Shown here piece by piece: positions 1-13,137 of a stretch of 64,000 nt of DNA (within the stretch, counting starts at the first letter, position 1; the number at the start of each line of letters is the position of its first letter). Position numbers and translations under genes: made by a program. Under the pieces are notes generated by a model, which was given only the letters and a program-made list of their open reading frames with translations, was not told where the DNA came from and made no database searches. The DNA is from Isoperla grammatica (Eukaryota > Arthropoda > Insecta > Plecoptera > Perlodidae). The DNA is taken from NCBI GenBank assembly GCA_945910005.1, contig OX246746.1, positions 39,194,579 to 39,258,578 of the forward strand, read 5' to 3'.

Positions 1-745
1 CAACATATGAAGACAACGCGTGTTTTCTCGCTTGTGATGGTGACTGTACTTGATAAACCCTGCGCTAAGTCAGTGACATGAGAGCAACTACATGCAACAT
101 ATGAAGACAACGCATGTTTCCTCGCTTGTGAAGGTGACTGTACTTGATAAACCCTGCGCTAAGTCAGTGACATGAGAGCAACTACATGCAACATATGAAG
201 ACAACGCATGTTTCCTCGCTTGTGACGGTGACTGTACGTGATAAACCCTGCGCTAAGTCAGTGACATGAGAGAAACTACATGCAACATATTAGGACAACG
301 CATGTTTCCTCGCTTGTGACGGTGACTGTACTTGATAAACCCTGCGCTAAGTCAGTGACATGAGAGCAACTACATGCAACATATGAAGACAACGCATGTT
401 TCCTCGCTTGTGACGGTGACTGTACTTGATAAACCCTGCGCTAAGTCAGTGACCTGAGAGCAACTTAATGCAGCATATGAAGACAACGCATGTTTCCTCG
501 CTTGTGAAGGTGACTGTACTTGATAAACCCCGCGCAGAGTCAGTGACATGAGAGCAACTACATTCAACATATGAAGACAACGCATGTTTCCTCGCTTGTG
601 AAGGTGACTGTACTTGATAAACCCTGCGCTAAGTCAGTGACATGAGAGCAACTTCATGCAACATATGAAGACAACGCATGTTTTCTCGCTTGTGACGGTG
701 ACTGTACGTGATAAACCCTGCGCTAAGTCAGTGACATGAGAGCAA
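1..745 (+). repeat. Partial copy of the CGCGTG module at the window start
   Basis: Bases 1 to about 745 match 11789-12533 and 18857-19601 in the same order of variants: ACGCGTG, GAGAAAC, CTGAGAGCAACTTAATG, CCCCGCGCAGAG, ACATTCAAC, then TTTTCTCG. After that this copy switches to the series leading to the CAATATATATAG monomer at 847, so a switch between higher-order types occurs around 720-760. Confidence 0.85.
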
Positions 746-2981
746 CTACATGCAACATATGAAGACAACGCATGTTTCCTCGCTTGTGAAGGTGACTGTA
801 CTTGATAAACCCTGCGCTAAGTCAGTGACATGAGAGCAACTACATGCAATATATATAGACAACGCATGTTTCCTCACTTGTGACGGTGACTGTTTTTGAT
901 AAACCCTGCGCTAAGTCAGTGACATGAGAGCAACTACATGCAACATATGAAGACAACGCATGTTTCCTCGCTTGTGACGGTGACTGTACGTGATAAACCC
1001 TGCACAAGGTTAGTGACATGAAAGCAACTACATGCAACATATAAAGACAACACATGTTTCCGAGCTTGTGAAGGTGACTGTACTTGATAAACCCTGCGCT
1101 AAGTCAGTGACATGAGAGCAACTACATGCAACATATGAAGACAACGCATGTTTCCTTGCTTGTGACGGTGACTGTACTTGATAAACCCTGCGCTAAGTCA
1201 GTGACATGAGAGCAACTACATGCAACATATGAAGACAACGCATGTTTCCGAGCTTGTGAAGGTGACTGTACTTGATAAACCCTGCGCTCAGTCAGTGACA
1301 TGAGAGCAACTACATGCAACATATGAAGACAACGCATGTGTCCTCGCTTGTGACGGTGACTGTACGTGATAAACCCTGCGCTAAGTCAGTGACATGAAAG
1401 CAACTACATGCAACATATGAAGACAACGCATGTTTCCTCGCTTGTTACGGTGACTGTACGTGATAAACCCTGCGCTAAGTCAGTGACATGAGAGCAACTT
1501 CATGCAACATATTAGGACAACGAATGTTTCCTCGCTTGTGACGGTGACTGTACTTGATAAACCCTGCGCTAAGTCAGTGACATGAGAGCAACTACATGCA
1601 ACATATGAAGACAACGCATGTTTCCTCGCTTGTGAAGGTGACTGTACTTGATAAACCCTGCGCTTAGTCAGTGACATGAAAGCCACTACATGCAAAATAT
1701 GAAGACAACGCATGTTTCCTCGCTTGTGACGGTGACTGTCCTTGATAAACCCTGCGCTAAGTCAGTGACATGAGAGCAACTACATGCAACATATGAAGAC
1801 AACGCATGTTTCCTCGCTTGTGACGGTGACTGTACTTGATAAACCCTGCGCTAAGTCAGTGACATGAGAGCCACTACATGCAACATATGAAGACAACGCA
1901 TGTTTCCTCGCTTGTGATTGTGACTGTACGTGATAAACCCTGCGCTAAGTCAGTGACATGAGAGCAACTACATGCAACATATGAAGACAACGAATGTTTC
2001 CTCGCTTGTCACGGTGACTGTACTTGATAAACCCTGCGCTAAGTCAGTGACATGAGAGCAACTACATGCAACATATGAAGACAACGCATGTTTCCTCGCT
2101 TGTGACGTTGACTGTACTTAATAAACCCTGCGCTAAGTCAGTGACATGAGAGCAACTACATGCAACCTATGAAGACAACGCATGTTTCCTCGCTTGTGAA
2201 GGTGACTGTACGTGATAAACCCTGCGCTAAGTCAGTGACATGAAAGCAACTACATGCAACATATGACAACAGCGCATGTTTCCTCGCTTGTGAAAAAGAC
2301 TGTACTTGATAAACCCTGCGCTAAGTCAGTGACATGAGAGCAACTACATGCAACATATGAAGACAACGCATGTTTCCTCGCTTGTGACGGTGACTGTACT
2401 TGATAAACCATGCGCTAAGTCAGTGACATGAGAGCAACTACATGCAACATATGAAGACAACGCATGTTTCCTCGCTTGTGAAGGTGACTGTACTTGATAA
2501 ACCCTGCGCTAAGTCAGTGACATGAGAGCAACTACATGCAACATATATAGACAACGCATGTTTCCTCACTTGTGACGGTGACTGTACTTGATAAACCCTG
2601 CGCTAAGTCAGTGACATGAGAGCAACTACATGCAACATATGAAGACAACGCATGTTTCCTCGCTTGTGACGGTGACTGTACGTGATAAACCCTGCGCTAA
2701 GTCAGTGACATGAAAGCAACTACATGCAACATATAAAGACAACGCATGTTTCCTCGCTTGTGAAGGTGACTGTACGTGATAAACCCTGCGCTAGGTCAGT
2801 GACATGAAAGCAACTACATGCAACATATGAATGATGATGATTAATGGGGCTTAACGTCGCATGTTTCCTCGCTTTTAAAGGTGACTGTACTTGATAAACC
2901 CTGCGCTAAGTCAGTGACATGAGAGCAACTACATGCAACATATGAAGACAACGCATGTTTCCTCGCATGTGAAGGTGACTG
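721..2981 (+). repeat. Left copy of a 2.26-kb block repeated at the far end of the window
   Basis: This block matches 61740-64000 at a constant offset of 61019 bp. Shared markers are CAATATATAT (847/61866), GCACAAGG (near 1001/62020), AACGAATG monomers, GTCCTTGAT (near 1738/62757), the ATGACAACAGCG monomer, AACCATGCG and the insertion monomer (2821/63840). Only a handful of single-base differences were seen, such as ATATAG versus ATATGG. The right copy is cut by the window end. Confidence 0.87.
2821..2935 (+). repeat. 115-bp monomer with 28-bp foreign segment, copy 1
   Basis: Bases 2831-2858 (ATG repeats, then TTAATGGGGCTTAACGTC) replace the seven bases AGACAAC/AGACAGC of the normal monomer, a net gain of 21 bp. 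The segment has no match elsewhere in the monomer. The host monomer has CGCTTTTAAAGG, is preceded by CTAGGTCAG and GAAAGC, and is followed by a CGCATGTGAAGG monomer. All eight copies share this setting, so one founding event was later multiplied. The inserted bases recall the end of a dispersed arthropod repeat (tick-like TTTAACGTC core, from memory). Confidence 0.93.
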
Positions 2982-3311
2982 TACTTGATAAAACCCGCGC
3001 TAAGTCAGTGACATGAGAGCAACTACATGCAACATATGAAGACAACGCATGTTTCCTCGCTTGTGAAGGTGACTGTACTTGATAAACCCTGCGCTAAGTC
3101 AGTGACATGAGAGCAACTACATGCAACATATGAAGACAACGCATGTTTCCTCGCTTGTGACGGTGACTGTACGTGATAAACCCTGCGCTAAATCAGTGAC
3201 ATAAGAGCAACTACATGCAACATATTAGGACAACGCATGTTTCCTCGCTTGTGACGGTGACTGTACTTGATAAACCCTGCGCTAAGTCAGTGACATGAGA
3301 GCAACTACATG

Positions 3312-3405
3312 CAACATATTAGGACAACGCATGTTTCCTCGCTTGTGAAGGTGAGTGTACTTGATATGTCCTGCGCTAAGTCAGTGACATGAGAGCAACT
3401 TTATG
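3312..3405 (+). repeat. HOR phase-marker monomer (GATATGTCC type), first of 23 copies
   Basis: This monomer has GTGAGTGTAC and GATATGTCC where the consensus has GTGACTGTAC and GATAAACCC. The G of GATATG lies at 3363, 6110, 8836, 10621, 14305, 17031, 20506, 23699, 26331, 30919, 33736, 36459, 36740, 39090, 41461, 44187, 46442, 48907, 51539, 53346, 56071, 58700 and 61071. Spacings in monomers are 29, 29, 19, 39, 29, 37, 34, 28, 49, 30, 29, 3, 25, 25, 29, 24, 26, 28, 19, 29, 28 and 25. It is nearly always followed by a monomer entered through an AACTTTATGCAAC junction with a TTTCGTCG segment. It is the clearest single marker of the higher-order period. Confidence 0.93.
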
Positions 3406-4116
3406 CAACATATGAAGACAACGCATGTTTCGTCGCTTGTGACGGTGACTGTACGTGATAAACCCTGCGCTAAGTCAGTGACATGAAAGCAACTACATGC
3501 AACATATGAAGACAACGCATGTTTCCGAGCTTGTGAAGGTGACTGTACTTGATAAACCCTGCGCTAAGTCAGTGACATCAGAGCAACTACATGCAACATA
3601 TGAAGACAACGCATGTTTCCTCGCTTGTGACGGTGACTGTACGTGATAAACCCTGCGGTAAGTCAGTGACATGAGAGCAACTACATGCAACATATTAGGA
3701 CAACGCATGTTTTCTCGCTTGTGACGGTGACTGTACTTGATAAACCCTGCGCTAAGTCAGTGTTATGAGAGCAACTACATGCAACATATGAAGACAACGC
3801 ATGTTTCCTCGCTTGTGAAGGTGACTGTACTTGATAAACCCTGCGCTAAGTCAGTGACATGAAAGCCACTACATGCAAAATATGAAGACAACGCATGTTT
3901 CCTCGCTTGTGACGGTGACTGTTCTTGATAAACCCTGCGCTTAGTCAGTGACATGAGAGCAACTACATGCAACATATGAAGACAACGCATGTTTCCTCGC
4001 TTGTGACGGTGACTGTACTTGATAAACCCTGCGCTAAGTCAGTGACATGAGAGCCACTACATGCAACATACGAAGACAACGCATGTTTCCTCGCTTGTGA
4101 TTGTGACTGTACGTGA

Positions 4117-6863
4117 TAAACCCTGCGCTAAGTCAGTGACATGAAAGCAACTACATGCAACATATGAAGACAACGCATGTTTCCTCGCTTGTTACGGTGA
4201 CTGTACGTGATAAACCCTGCGCTAAGTCAGTGACATGAGAGCAACTTCATGCAACATATTAGGACAACGAATGTTTCCTCGCTTGTGACGGTGACTGTAC
4301 TTGATAAACCCTGCGCTAAGTCAGTGACATGAGAGCAACTACATGCAACATATGAAGACAACGCATGTTTCCTCGCTTGTGAAGGTGACTGTACTTGATA
4401 AACCCTGCGCTTAGTCAGTGACATGAAAGCCACTACATGCAAAATATGAAGACAACGCATGTTTCCTCGCTTGTGACGGTGACTGTCCTTGATAAACCCT
4501 GCGCTAAGTCAGTGACATGAGAGCAACTACATGCAACATATGAAGACAACGCATGTTTCCTCGCTTGTGACGGTGACTGTACTTGATAAACCCTGCGCTA
4601 AAACAGTGACATGAGAGCCACTACATGCAACATATGAAGACAACGCATGTTTCCTCGCTTGTGATTGTGACTGTACGTGATAAACCCTGCGCTAAGTCAG
4701 TGACATGAGAGCAACTACATGCAACATATGAAGACAACGAATGTTTCCTCGCTTGTCACGGTGACTGTACTTGATAAACCCTGCGCTAAGTCAGTGACAT
4801 GAGAGCAACTACATGCAACATATGAAGACAACGCATGTTTCCTCGCTTGTGACGTTGACTGTACTTAATAAACCCTGCGCTAAGTCAGTGACATGAGAGC
4901 AACTACATGCAACCTATGAAGACAACGCATGTTTCCTCGCTTGTGAAGGGGACTGTACGTGATAAACCCTGCGCTAAGTCAGTGACATGAAAGCAACTAC
5001 ATGCAACATATGACAACAGCGCATGTTTCCTCGCTTGTGAAAAAGACTGTACTTGATAAACCCTGCGCTAAGTCAGTGACATGAGAGCAACTACATGCAA
5101 CATATGAAGACAACGCATGTTTCCTCGCTTGTGACGGTGACTGTACTTGATAAACCATGCGCTAAGTCAGTGACATGAGAGCAACTACATGCAACATATG
5201 AAGACAACGCATGTTTCCTCGCTTGTGAAGGTGACTGTACTTGATAAACCCTGCGCTAAGTCAGTGACATGAGAGCAACTACATGCAACATATATAGACA
5301 ACGCATGTTTCCTCACTTGTGACGGTGACTGTACTTGATAAACCCTGCGCTAAGTCAGTGACATGAGAGCAACTACATGCAACATATGAAGACAACGCAT
5401 GTTTCCTCGCTTGTGACGGTGACTGTACGTGATAAACCCTGCGCTAAGTCAGTGACATGAAAGCAACTACATGCAACATATAAAGACAACGCATGTTTCC
5501 TCGCTTGTGAAGGTGACTGTACGTGATAAACCCTGCGCTAGGTCAGTGACATGAAAGCAACTACATGCAACATATGAATGATGATGATTAATGGGGCTTA
5601 ACGTCGCATGTTTCCTCGCTTTTAAAGGTGACTGTACTTGATAAACCCTGCGCTAAGTCAGTGACATGAGAGCAACTACATGCAACATATGAAGACAACG
5701 CATGTTTCCTCGCATGTGAAGGTGACTGTACTTGATAAAACCCGCGCTAAGTCAGTGACATGAGAGCAACTACATGCAACATATGAAGACAACGCATGTT
5801 TCCTCGCTTGTGAAGGTGACTGTACTTGATAAACCCTGCGCTAAGTCAGTGACATGAGAGCAACTACATGCAACATATGAAGACAACGCATGTTTCCTCG
5901 CTTGTGACGGTGACTGTACGTGATAAACCCTGCGCTAAATCAGTGACATAAGAGCAACTACATGCAACATATTAGGACAACGCATGTTTCCTCGCTTGTG
6001 ACGGTGACTGTACTTGATAAACCCTGCGCTAAGTCAGTGACATGAGAGCAACTACATGCAACATATTAGGACAACGCATGTTTCCTCGCTTGTGAAGGTG
6101 AGTGTACTTGATATGTCCTGCGCTAAGTCAGTGACATGAGAGCAACTTTATGCAACATATGAAGACAACGCATGTTTCGTCGCTTGTGACGGTGACTGTA
6201 CGTGATAAACCCTGCGCTAAGTCAGTGACATGAAAGCAACTACATGCAACATATGAAGACAACGCATGTTTCCGAGCTTGTGAAGGTGACTGTACTTGAT
6301 AAACCCTGCGCTAAGTCAGTGACATCAGAGCAACTACATGCAACATATGAAGACAACGCATGTTTCCTCGCTTGTGACGGTGACTGTACGTGATAAACCC
6401 TGCGGTAAGTCAGTGACATGAGAGCAACTACATGCAACATATTAGGACAACGCATGTTTTCTCGCTTGTGACGGTGACTGTACTTGATAAACCCTGCGCT
6501 AAGTCAGTGTTATGAGAGCAACTACATGCAACATATGAAGACAACGCATGTTTCCTCGCTTGTGAAGGTGACTGTACTTGATAAACCCTGCGCTAAGTCA
6601 GTGACATGAAAGCCACTACATGCAAAATATGAAGACAACGCATGTTTCCTCGCTTGTGACGGTGACTGTTCTTGATAAACCCTGCGCTTAGTCAGTGACA
6701 TGAGAGCAACTACATGCAACATATGAAGACAACGCATGTTTCCTCGCTTGTGACGGTGACTGTACTTGATAAACCCTGCGCTAAGTCAGTGACATGAGAG
6801 CCACTACATGCAACATATGAAGACAACGCATGTTTCCTCGCTTGTGATTGTGAATGTACGTGA
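4117..6863 (+). repeat. Higher-order repeat block A, copy 2 (2747 bp)
   Basis: This is the tandem copy of the preceding block. The few differences seen by eye include AAAACAG for AAGTCAG near 4592 and GAAGGGG for GAAGGTG near 4946. After about 6860 the monomer order departs from that which follows copy 1. The GAAGGGG change also occurs near 13141, showing that this copy, not copy 1, is the relative of the 13-kb region. Confidence 0.88.
5568..5682 (+). repeat. 115-bp monomer with 28-bp foreign segment, copy 2
   Basis: The segment is at 5578-5605. This copy lies exactly 2747 bp from copy 1, in the second tandem copy of block A, with identical flanks. Confidence 0.93.
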
Positions 6864-7186
6864 TAAACCCTGCGCTAAGTCAGTGACATGAGAGCAACTA
6901 CATGCAACATATGAAGACAACGCATGTTTCCTCGCTTGTGACGGTGACTTTACTTGATAAACCCTGCGCTAAGTCAGTGACATGAGAGCAACTACATGCA
7001 ACCTATGAAGACAACGCATGTTTCCTCGCTTGTGAAGGTGACTGTACGTGATAAACCCTGCGCTAAGTCAGTGACATGAAAGCAACTACATGCAACATAT
7101 GACGACAGCGCATGTTTCCTCGCTTGTGAAGATGACTGTACTTGATAAACCCTGCGCTAAGTCAGTGACATGAGAGCAACTACATG

Positions 7187-7280
7187 CAACATATGAAGAC
7201 AACGCATGTTTCCTCGCTTGTGACGGTGACTGTACTTGATAAACCCTGCGCTAAGTCAGTGACATGAGAGCAACTACATG
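7187..7280 (+). repeat. Exemplar consensus-type 94-bp monomer
   Basis: This copy carries the commonest base at each variable site: TATGAAG at 6-12, TCCTCG at 25-30, GACGG at 36-40, ACTTGAT at 48-54, CTAAG at 65-69 and GAGAGC at 80-85. Short dyads are visible. ACATGC, spanning the monomer junction (position 90 to position 1 of the next monomer), pairs with GCATGT at 18-23 around a 16-nt loop. TGACT at 41-45 pairs with AGTCA at 68-72. GTCAGTGAC at 69-77 is a nine-base hyphenated palindrome. CATATG at 4-9 is a perfect palindrome. No sequence resembling the mammalian CENP-B box is present. Confidence 0.95.
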
Positions 7281-7938
7281 CAACATATGAAGACAACGCA
7301 TGTTTCCTCGCTTGTGAAGGTAACTGTACTTGATAAACCCTGCGCTAAGTCAGTGACATGAGAGCAACTACATGCAATATATATGGACAACGCATGTTTC
7401 CTCACTTGTGACGGTGACTGTTTTTGATAAACCCTGCGCTAAGTCAGTGACATGAGAGCAACTACATGCAACATATGAAGACAACGCATGTTTCCTCGCT
7501 TGTGACGGTGACTGTACGTAATAAACCCTGCACAAGGTTAGTGACATGAAAGCAACTACATGCAACATATAAAGACAACACATGTTTCCGAGCTTGTGAA
7601 GGTGACTGTACTTGATAAACCCTGCGCTAAGTCAGTGACATAAGAGCAACTACATGCAACATATGAAGACAACGCATGTTTCCTTGCTTGTGACGGTGAC
7701 TGTACTTGATAAACCCTGCGCTAAGTCAGTGACATGAGAGCAACTACATGCAACATATGAAGACAACGCATGTTTCCTTGCTTGTGACGGTGACTGTTCT
7801 TGATAAACCCTGCGCTAAGTCAGTGACATGAGAGCAACTACATGCAACATATGAAGACAACGCATGTTTCTTCGCTTGTAAAGGTGACTGTACTTGATAA
7901 ACTTGGCGCTAAGTCAGTGACATGAGAGCAACTACATA

Positions 7939-8502
7939 CAACATATGAGGACAACGCATGATTTCTCGCTTGTGAAGGTGACTGTATTTGATAAACCCTG
8001 CGCTAAGTCAATGACATGAAAACCACTTCATGCAACATATCAGGACAACGCATGTATCCTCGCTTGTGAAGGTGACTGTACTTGATAAACCCTGCGCTAA
8101 GTCAGTGACATGAAAACCACTTCATGCAACATATCAAGACAACGCATGTTTTCTCTATTGTGACGGTAACTGTACGTGATAAACCCTGCGCTCAGTCAGT
8201 GCCATGAAAACCACTTCATGCAACATATCAGGACAACGCATGTTTTCTCTATTGTGACGGTAACTGTACGTGATAAACCCTGCGCTAAGTCAGTGCCATG
8301 AAAACCACTTCATGCAACATATCAGGACAACGCATGTTTCCTCGCTTGTGACGGTGACTGTACGTGAAAAACTTGGCGCTAAGTCAGTGACATGAAAGCA
8401 ATTTCATGCAACTTATTAGGAAAAAACATGTTTCCTCGCTTGTGACGGTGACTGTACTTGATAAACCCTGCGCTAAGTCAGTGACATGAGAGCAACTTCA
8501 TG
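7939..8502 (+). repeat. Cluster of divergent monomers, copy 1
   Basis: Six consecutive 94-bp units (7939, 8033, 8127, 8221, 8315 and 8409) differ from the consensus more than elsewhere. They show GAAAACCACTTC, ATATCAGGAC or ATATCAAGAC, GTGCCATG, TTCTCTATTGTGACGGTAAC, AACTTGGCG and AACTTATTAGG with GGAAAAAACATG. The units at 8127 and 8221 are near-duplicates. The register is intact. They may be a less homogenised or older monomer type. Confidence 0.85.
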
Positions 8503-10287
8503 CAACTTTTTAGGACAACGCATGTTTCCTCGCTTGTGACGGTGACTGTACTTGATAAACCCTGCGCTAAGTCAGTGACATGAGAGCAACCACATGCAAC
8601 ATATGAAGACAACGCATGTTTCCTCGCTTGTGACGGTGACTGTACGTGATAAACCCTGCGCTTAATCAGTGACATAAGAGCAACTACATGCAACATATTA
8701 GGACAACGCATGTTTCCTCGCTTGTGACGGTGACTGTACTTGATAAACCCTGCGCTAAGTCAGTGACATGAGAGCAACTACATGCAACATATTAGGACAA
8801 CGCATGTTTCCTCGCTTGTGAAGGTGAGTGTACTTGATATGTCCTGCGCTAAGTCAGTGACATGAGAGCAACTTTATGCAACATATGAAGACAACGCATG
8901 TTTCGTCGCTTGTGACGGTGACTGTACGTGATAAACCCTGCGCTTAGTCAGTGACATGAAAGCAACTACATGCAACATATGAAGACAACGCATGTTTCCG
9001 TGCTTGTGAAGGTGACTGTACTTGATAAACCCTGCGCTAAGTCAGTGACATGAGAGCAACTACATGCAACATATGAAGACAACGCATGTTTCCTCGCTTG
9101 TCACGGTGACTGTACGTGATAAACCCTGCGCTAAGTCGGTGACATGAGAGCAACTACATGCAACATATTAGGACAACGCATGTTTCGTCGCTTGTGACGG
9201 TGACTGTACTTGATAAACCCTGCGCTAAGTCAGTGACATGAGAGAAACAACATGCAACATATGAAAACAACGCATGTTTCCTCGCTTGTGACGGTGACTG
9301 TACTTGATAAACCCTGCGCTAAGTCAGTGACGTGAGAGCCACTACATGCAACATATGAAGACAACGCATGTTTCCTCGCTTGTGATTGTGACTGTACGTG
9401 ATAAACCCTGCGCTAAGTCAGTGACATGAGAGCAACTACATGCAACATATGAAGACAACGAATGTTTCCTCGCTTGTTACGGTGACTGTACTTGATAAAC
9501 CCTGCGCTAAGTCAGTGACATGAGAGCAACTACATGCAACATATGAAGACAACGCATGTTTCCTCGCTTGTGACGGTGACTTTACTTGATAAACCCTGCG
9601 CTAAGTCAGTGACATGAGAGCAACTACATGCAACCTATGAAGACAACGCATGTTTCCTCGCTTGTGAAGGTGACTGTACGTGATAAACCCTGCGCTAAGT
9701 CAGTGACATGAAAGCAACTACATGCAACATATGACGACAGCGCATGTTTCCTCGCTTGTGAAGGTGACTGTACTTAAAAAACCCTGCGCCAAGTCAGTGA
9801 CATGAGAGCAACTACATGCAACATATGAAGACAACGCGTGTATTCTCGCTTGTGATGGTGACTGTACTTGATAAACACTGCGCTAAGTCAGTGACATGAC
9901 AGCCTCTACATGCAACATATGAAAGCAACGCATGTTTCCTCGCTTGTGACGGTGACTGTACGTGATAAACCCTGCGCTAAGTCAGTGACATGAGAGCAAC
10001 TACATGCAACATATGAAGACAACGAATGTTTCCTCGCTTGTTACGGTGACTGTACTTGATAAACCCTGCGCTTAGTCAGTGACATGAGAGCAACTTCATG
10101 CAACATATGAAGACAACGCATTTTTCCTCGCTTGTGACGGTGACTGTACTTGATAAACCCTGCGCTAAGTCAGTGACATGAGAGCAACTACAACAACCTA
10201 TGAAGACAACGCATGTTTCCTCGCTTGTGAAGGTGACTGTACGTGATAAACCCTGCGCTAAGTCAGTGACATGAAAGCAACTACATG

Positions 10288-10381
10288 CAACATATGAAGA
10301 CAGCGCATGTTTCCTCGCTTTTAAAGGTGACTGTACTTGATAAACCCTGCGCTAAGTCAGTGAGCTGAGAGCAACTACATG
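10288..10381 (+). repeat. Empty-site relative of the insertion monomer, copy 1
   Basis: This 94-bp monomer shares with the 115-bp type the rare CGCTTTTAAAGG segment, the preceding GAAAGC monomer and the following CGCATGTGAAGG monomer. It has AGACAGC in place of the 28-bp segment. It is preceded by a monomer whose 3' end is one base short (CTACAACAACC near 10187). It probably represents the pre-insertion state, though precise excision cannot be excluded. It reads GTGAGCTGAGAGC at its end, where the other empty sites read GTGAGATGAGAGC. Confidence 0.82.
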
Positions 10382-11076
10382 CAACATATGAAGACAACGC
10401 ATGTTTCCTCGCATGTGAAGGTGACTGTACGTGATAAACCCTGCGCTTAATCAGTGACATAAGAGCAACTACATGCAACATATAAGGACAACTCATGTTT
10501 CCTCGCTTGTGACGGTGACTGTACTTGATAAACCCTGCGCTAAGTCAGTGACATGAGAGCAACTACATGCAACATATTAGGACAACGCATGTTTCCTCGC
10601 TTGTGAAGGTGAGTGTACTTGATATGTCCTGCGCTAAGTCAGTGACATGAGAGCAACTTTATGCAACATATGAAGACAACGCATGTTTCGTCGCTTGTGA
10701 CGGTGACTGTACGTGATAAACCCTGCGCTAAGTCAGTGACATGAAAGCAACTACATGCAACATATGAAGACAACGCATGTTTCCGTGCTTGTGAAGGTGA
10801 CTGTACTTGATAAACCCTGCGCTAAGTCAGTGACATGAGAGCAACTACATGCAACATATGAAGACAACGCATGTTTCCTCGCTTGTCACGGTGACTGTAC
10901 GTGATAAACCCTGCGCTAAGTCAGTGACATGAGAGAAACTACATGCAACATATTAGGACAACGCATGTTTCGTCGCTTGTGACGGTGACTGTACTTGATA
11001 AACCCCGCGCTAAGTCAGTGACATGAGAGCAACTACATGCAACATATGAAGACAACGCATGTTTCCTCGCTTGTGA

Positions 11077-13137
11077 AGGTGACTGTACTTGATAAACCCT
11101 GCGCTAAGTCAGTGACATGAAAGCCACTACATGCAAAATAAGACAACGCATGTTTCCTCGCTTGTGACGGTGACTGTACTTGATAAACCCTGCGCTAAGT
11201 CAGTGACATGAGAGCAACTACATGCAACATATGAAGACAACGCATGTTTCCTCGCTTGTGACGGTGACTGTACTTGATAAACCCTGCGCTAAGTCAGTGA
11301 CATGAGAGCCACTTCATGCAACATATGAAGACAACGCATGTTTCCTCGCTTGTGTTTGTGACTGTACGTGATAAACCCTGCGCTAAGTCAGTGACATGAG
11401 AGCAACTACATGCAACATATGAAGACAACGAATGTTTCCTCGCTTGTTACGGTGACTGTACTTGATAAACCCTGCGCTAAGTCAGTGAAATGAGAGCAAC
11501 TACATGCAACATATAAAGACAACGCATGTTTCTTCGCTTGTGACGGTTACTATACTTGATAAACCCTGCGCTAAGTCAGTGACATGAGAGCAACTACATG
11601 CAACCTATGAAGACAACGCATGTTTCCTCGCTTGTGAAGGTGACTGTACGTGATAAACCCTGCGCTAAGTCAGTGACATGAAAGCAACTACATGCAACAT
11701 ATGACGACAGCGCATGTTTCCTCGCTTGTGAAGGTGACTGTACTTAAAAAACCCTGCGCCAAGTCAGTGACATGAGAGCAACTACATGCAACATATGAAG
11801 ACAACGCGTGTTTTCTCGCTTGTGATGGTGACTGTACTTGATAAACCCTGCGCTAAGTCAGTGACATGAGAGCAACTACATGCAACATATGAAGACAACG
11901 CATGTTTCCTCGCTTGTGAAGGTGACTGTACTTGATAAACCCTGCGCTAAGTCAGTGACATGAGAGCAACTACATGCAACATATGAAGACAACGCATGTT
12001 TCCTTGCTTGTGACGGTGACTGTACGTGATAAACCCTGCGCTAAGTCAGTGACATGAGAGAAACTACATGCAACATATTAGGACAACGCATGTTTCCTCG
12101 CTTGTGACGGTGACTGTACTTGATAAACCCTGCGCTAAGTCAGTGACATGAGAGCAACTACATGCAACATATGAAGACAACGCATGTTTCCTCGCTTGTG
12201 ACGGTGACTGTACTTGATAAACCCTGCGCTAAGTCAGTGACCTGAGAGCAACTTAATGCAGCATATGAAGACAACGCATGTTTCCTCGCTTGTGAAGGTG
12301 ACTGTACTTGATAAACCCCGCGCAGAGTCAGTGACATGAGAGCAACTACATTCAACATATGAAGACAACGCATGTTTCCTCGCTTGTGAAGGTGACTGTA
12401 CTTGATAAACCCTGCGCTAAGTCAGTGACATGAGAGCAACTTCATGCAACATATGAAGACAACGCATGTTTTCTCGCTTGTGACGGTGACTGTACGTGAT
12501 AAACCCTGCGCTAAGTCAGTGACATGAGAGCAACTACATGCAACATATTAGGACAACGCATGTTTCCTCGCTTGTGACGGTAACTGTACTTGATAAACCC
12601 TTTGCTAAGTCAGTGACATGAGAGCAACTACATGCAACATATGAAGACAACGCATGTTTCCTCGCTTGTGAAGGTGACTGTACTTGTTAAACCCTGCGCT
12701 AAGTCAGTGACATGACAGCCACTACATGCAACATATGAAAGCAACGCATGTTTCCTCGCTTGTGACGTTGACTGTACTTGATAAACCCTGCGCTAAGTCA
12801 GTGACATGAGAGCAACTACATGCAACCTATGAAGACAACGCATGTTTCCTCGCTTGTGAAGGTGACTGTACGTGATAAACCCTGCGCTAAGTCAAAGACA
12901 TGAAAGCAACTACATGCAACATGTGAAGACAGCGCATGTTTCCTCGCTTGTGAAGGTGACTGTACTTGATAAACCCTGCGCTAAGTCAGTGACATGAGAG
13001 CAACTACATGCAACATATGAAGACAACGCATGTTTCCTCGCTTGTGACGGTGACTGTACTTGATAAACCCTGCGCTTAGTCAGTGACATGAGAGCAACTA
13101 CATGCAACATATGAAAACAACGCATGTTTCCTCGCTT
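11077..13137 (+). repeat. Higher-order repeat block C, copy 1
   Basis: This block matches 17957-20205. The offset is 6880 bp at the left (the CAAAATAAG short monomers at 11134 and 18014) and 7068 bp at the right (MaeII-like CGCGTG monomers at 11789 and 18857). The 188-bp increase is exactly two monomers, gained in copy 2 near 18.2-18.5 kb. Block C contains the 5' part of the module described at 18857. Confidence 0.85.
11134..11224 (+). repeat. 91-bp monomer (-3 bp, CAAAATAAG), copy 1
   Basis: The start reads CAAAATAAGAC instead of CAAAATATGAAGAC. The parent CAAAATATG form without the deletion occurs nearby in other blocks (for example near 1694 and 3877). The deletion is inherited as a block marker. 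Confidence 0.88.

Larger units (their letters stand above)
1370..4116 (+). repeat. Higher-order repeat block A, copy 1 (2747 bp)
   Basis: This is the first of two adjacent 2747-bp blocks, made of 28 standard 94-bp monomers plus one 115-bp monomer. Shared private features at a constant 2747-bp offset include CGAATG monomers (near 1510 and 4257), the insertion monomer (2821 and 5568), the GATATG marker (3363 and 6110) and CCTGCGGTAAG (near 3655 and 6402). Upstream of about 1355 the two copies differ (GACGG versus GATTG). The boundary is approximate because it falls in shared repeat sequence. Confidence 0.88.
4945..9774 (+). repeat. Higher-order repeat block B, copy 1 (about 4.83 kb)
   Basis: This block matches 13140-17969 at a constant offset of 8195 bp. 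Shared markers include the insertion monomer (5568/13763), the GATATG markers (6110/14305 and 8836/17031), the CAATATATATGG monomer (near 7374/15569), GCACAAGG (near 7531/15726) and a cluster of unusually divergent monomers (near 8033/16228). No net indel occurs across 4.8 kb. Differences are rare, for example GTACGTAAT versus GTACGTGAT near 7516/15711. The match ends where this copy reads ACTTAAAAAACCC and the other ACTTGATAAACCC. Confidence 0.88.

Noticed and set aside
2831..2858. The ATG triplets as an independent microsatellite
   Set aside because: The triplet run is very short and is identical in all eight copies, so it travels as part of the 28-bp segment and is not a length-variable microsatellite.
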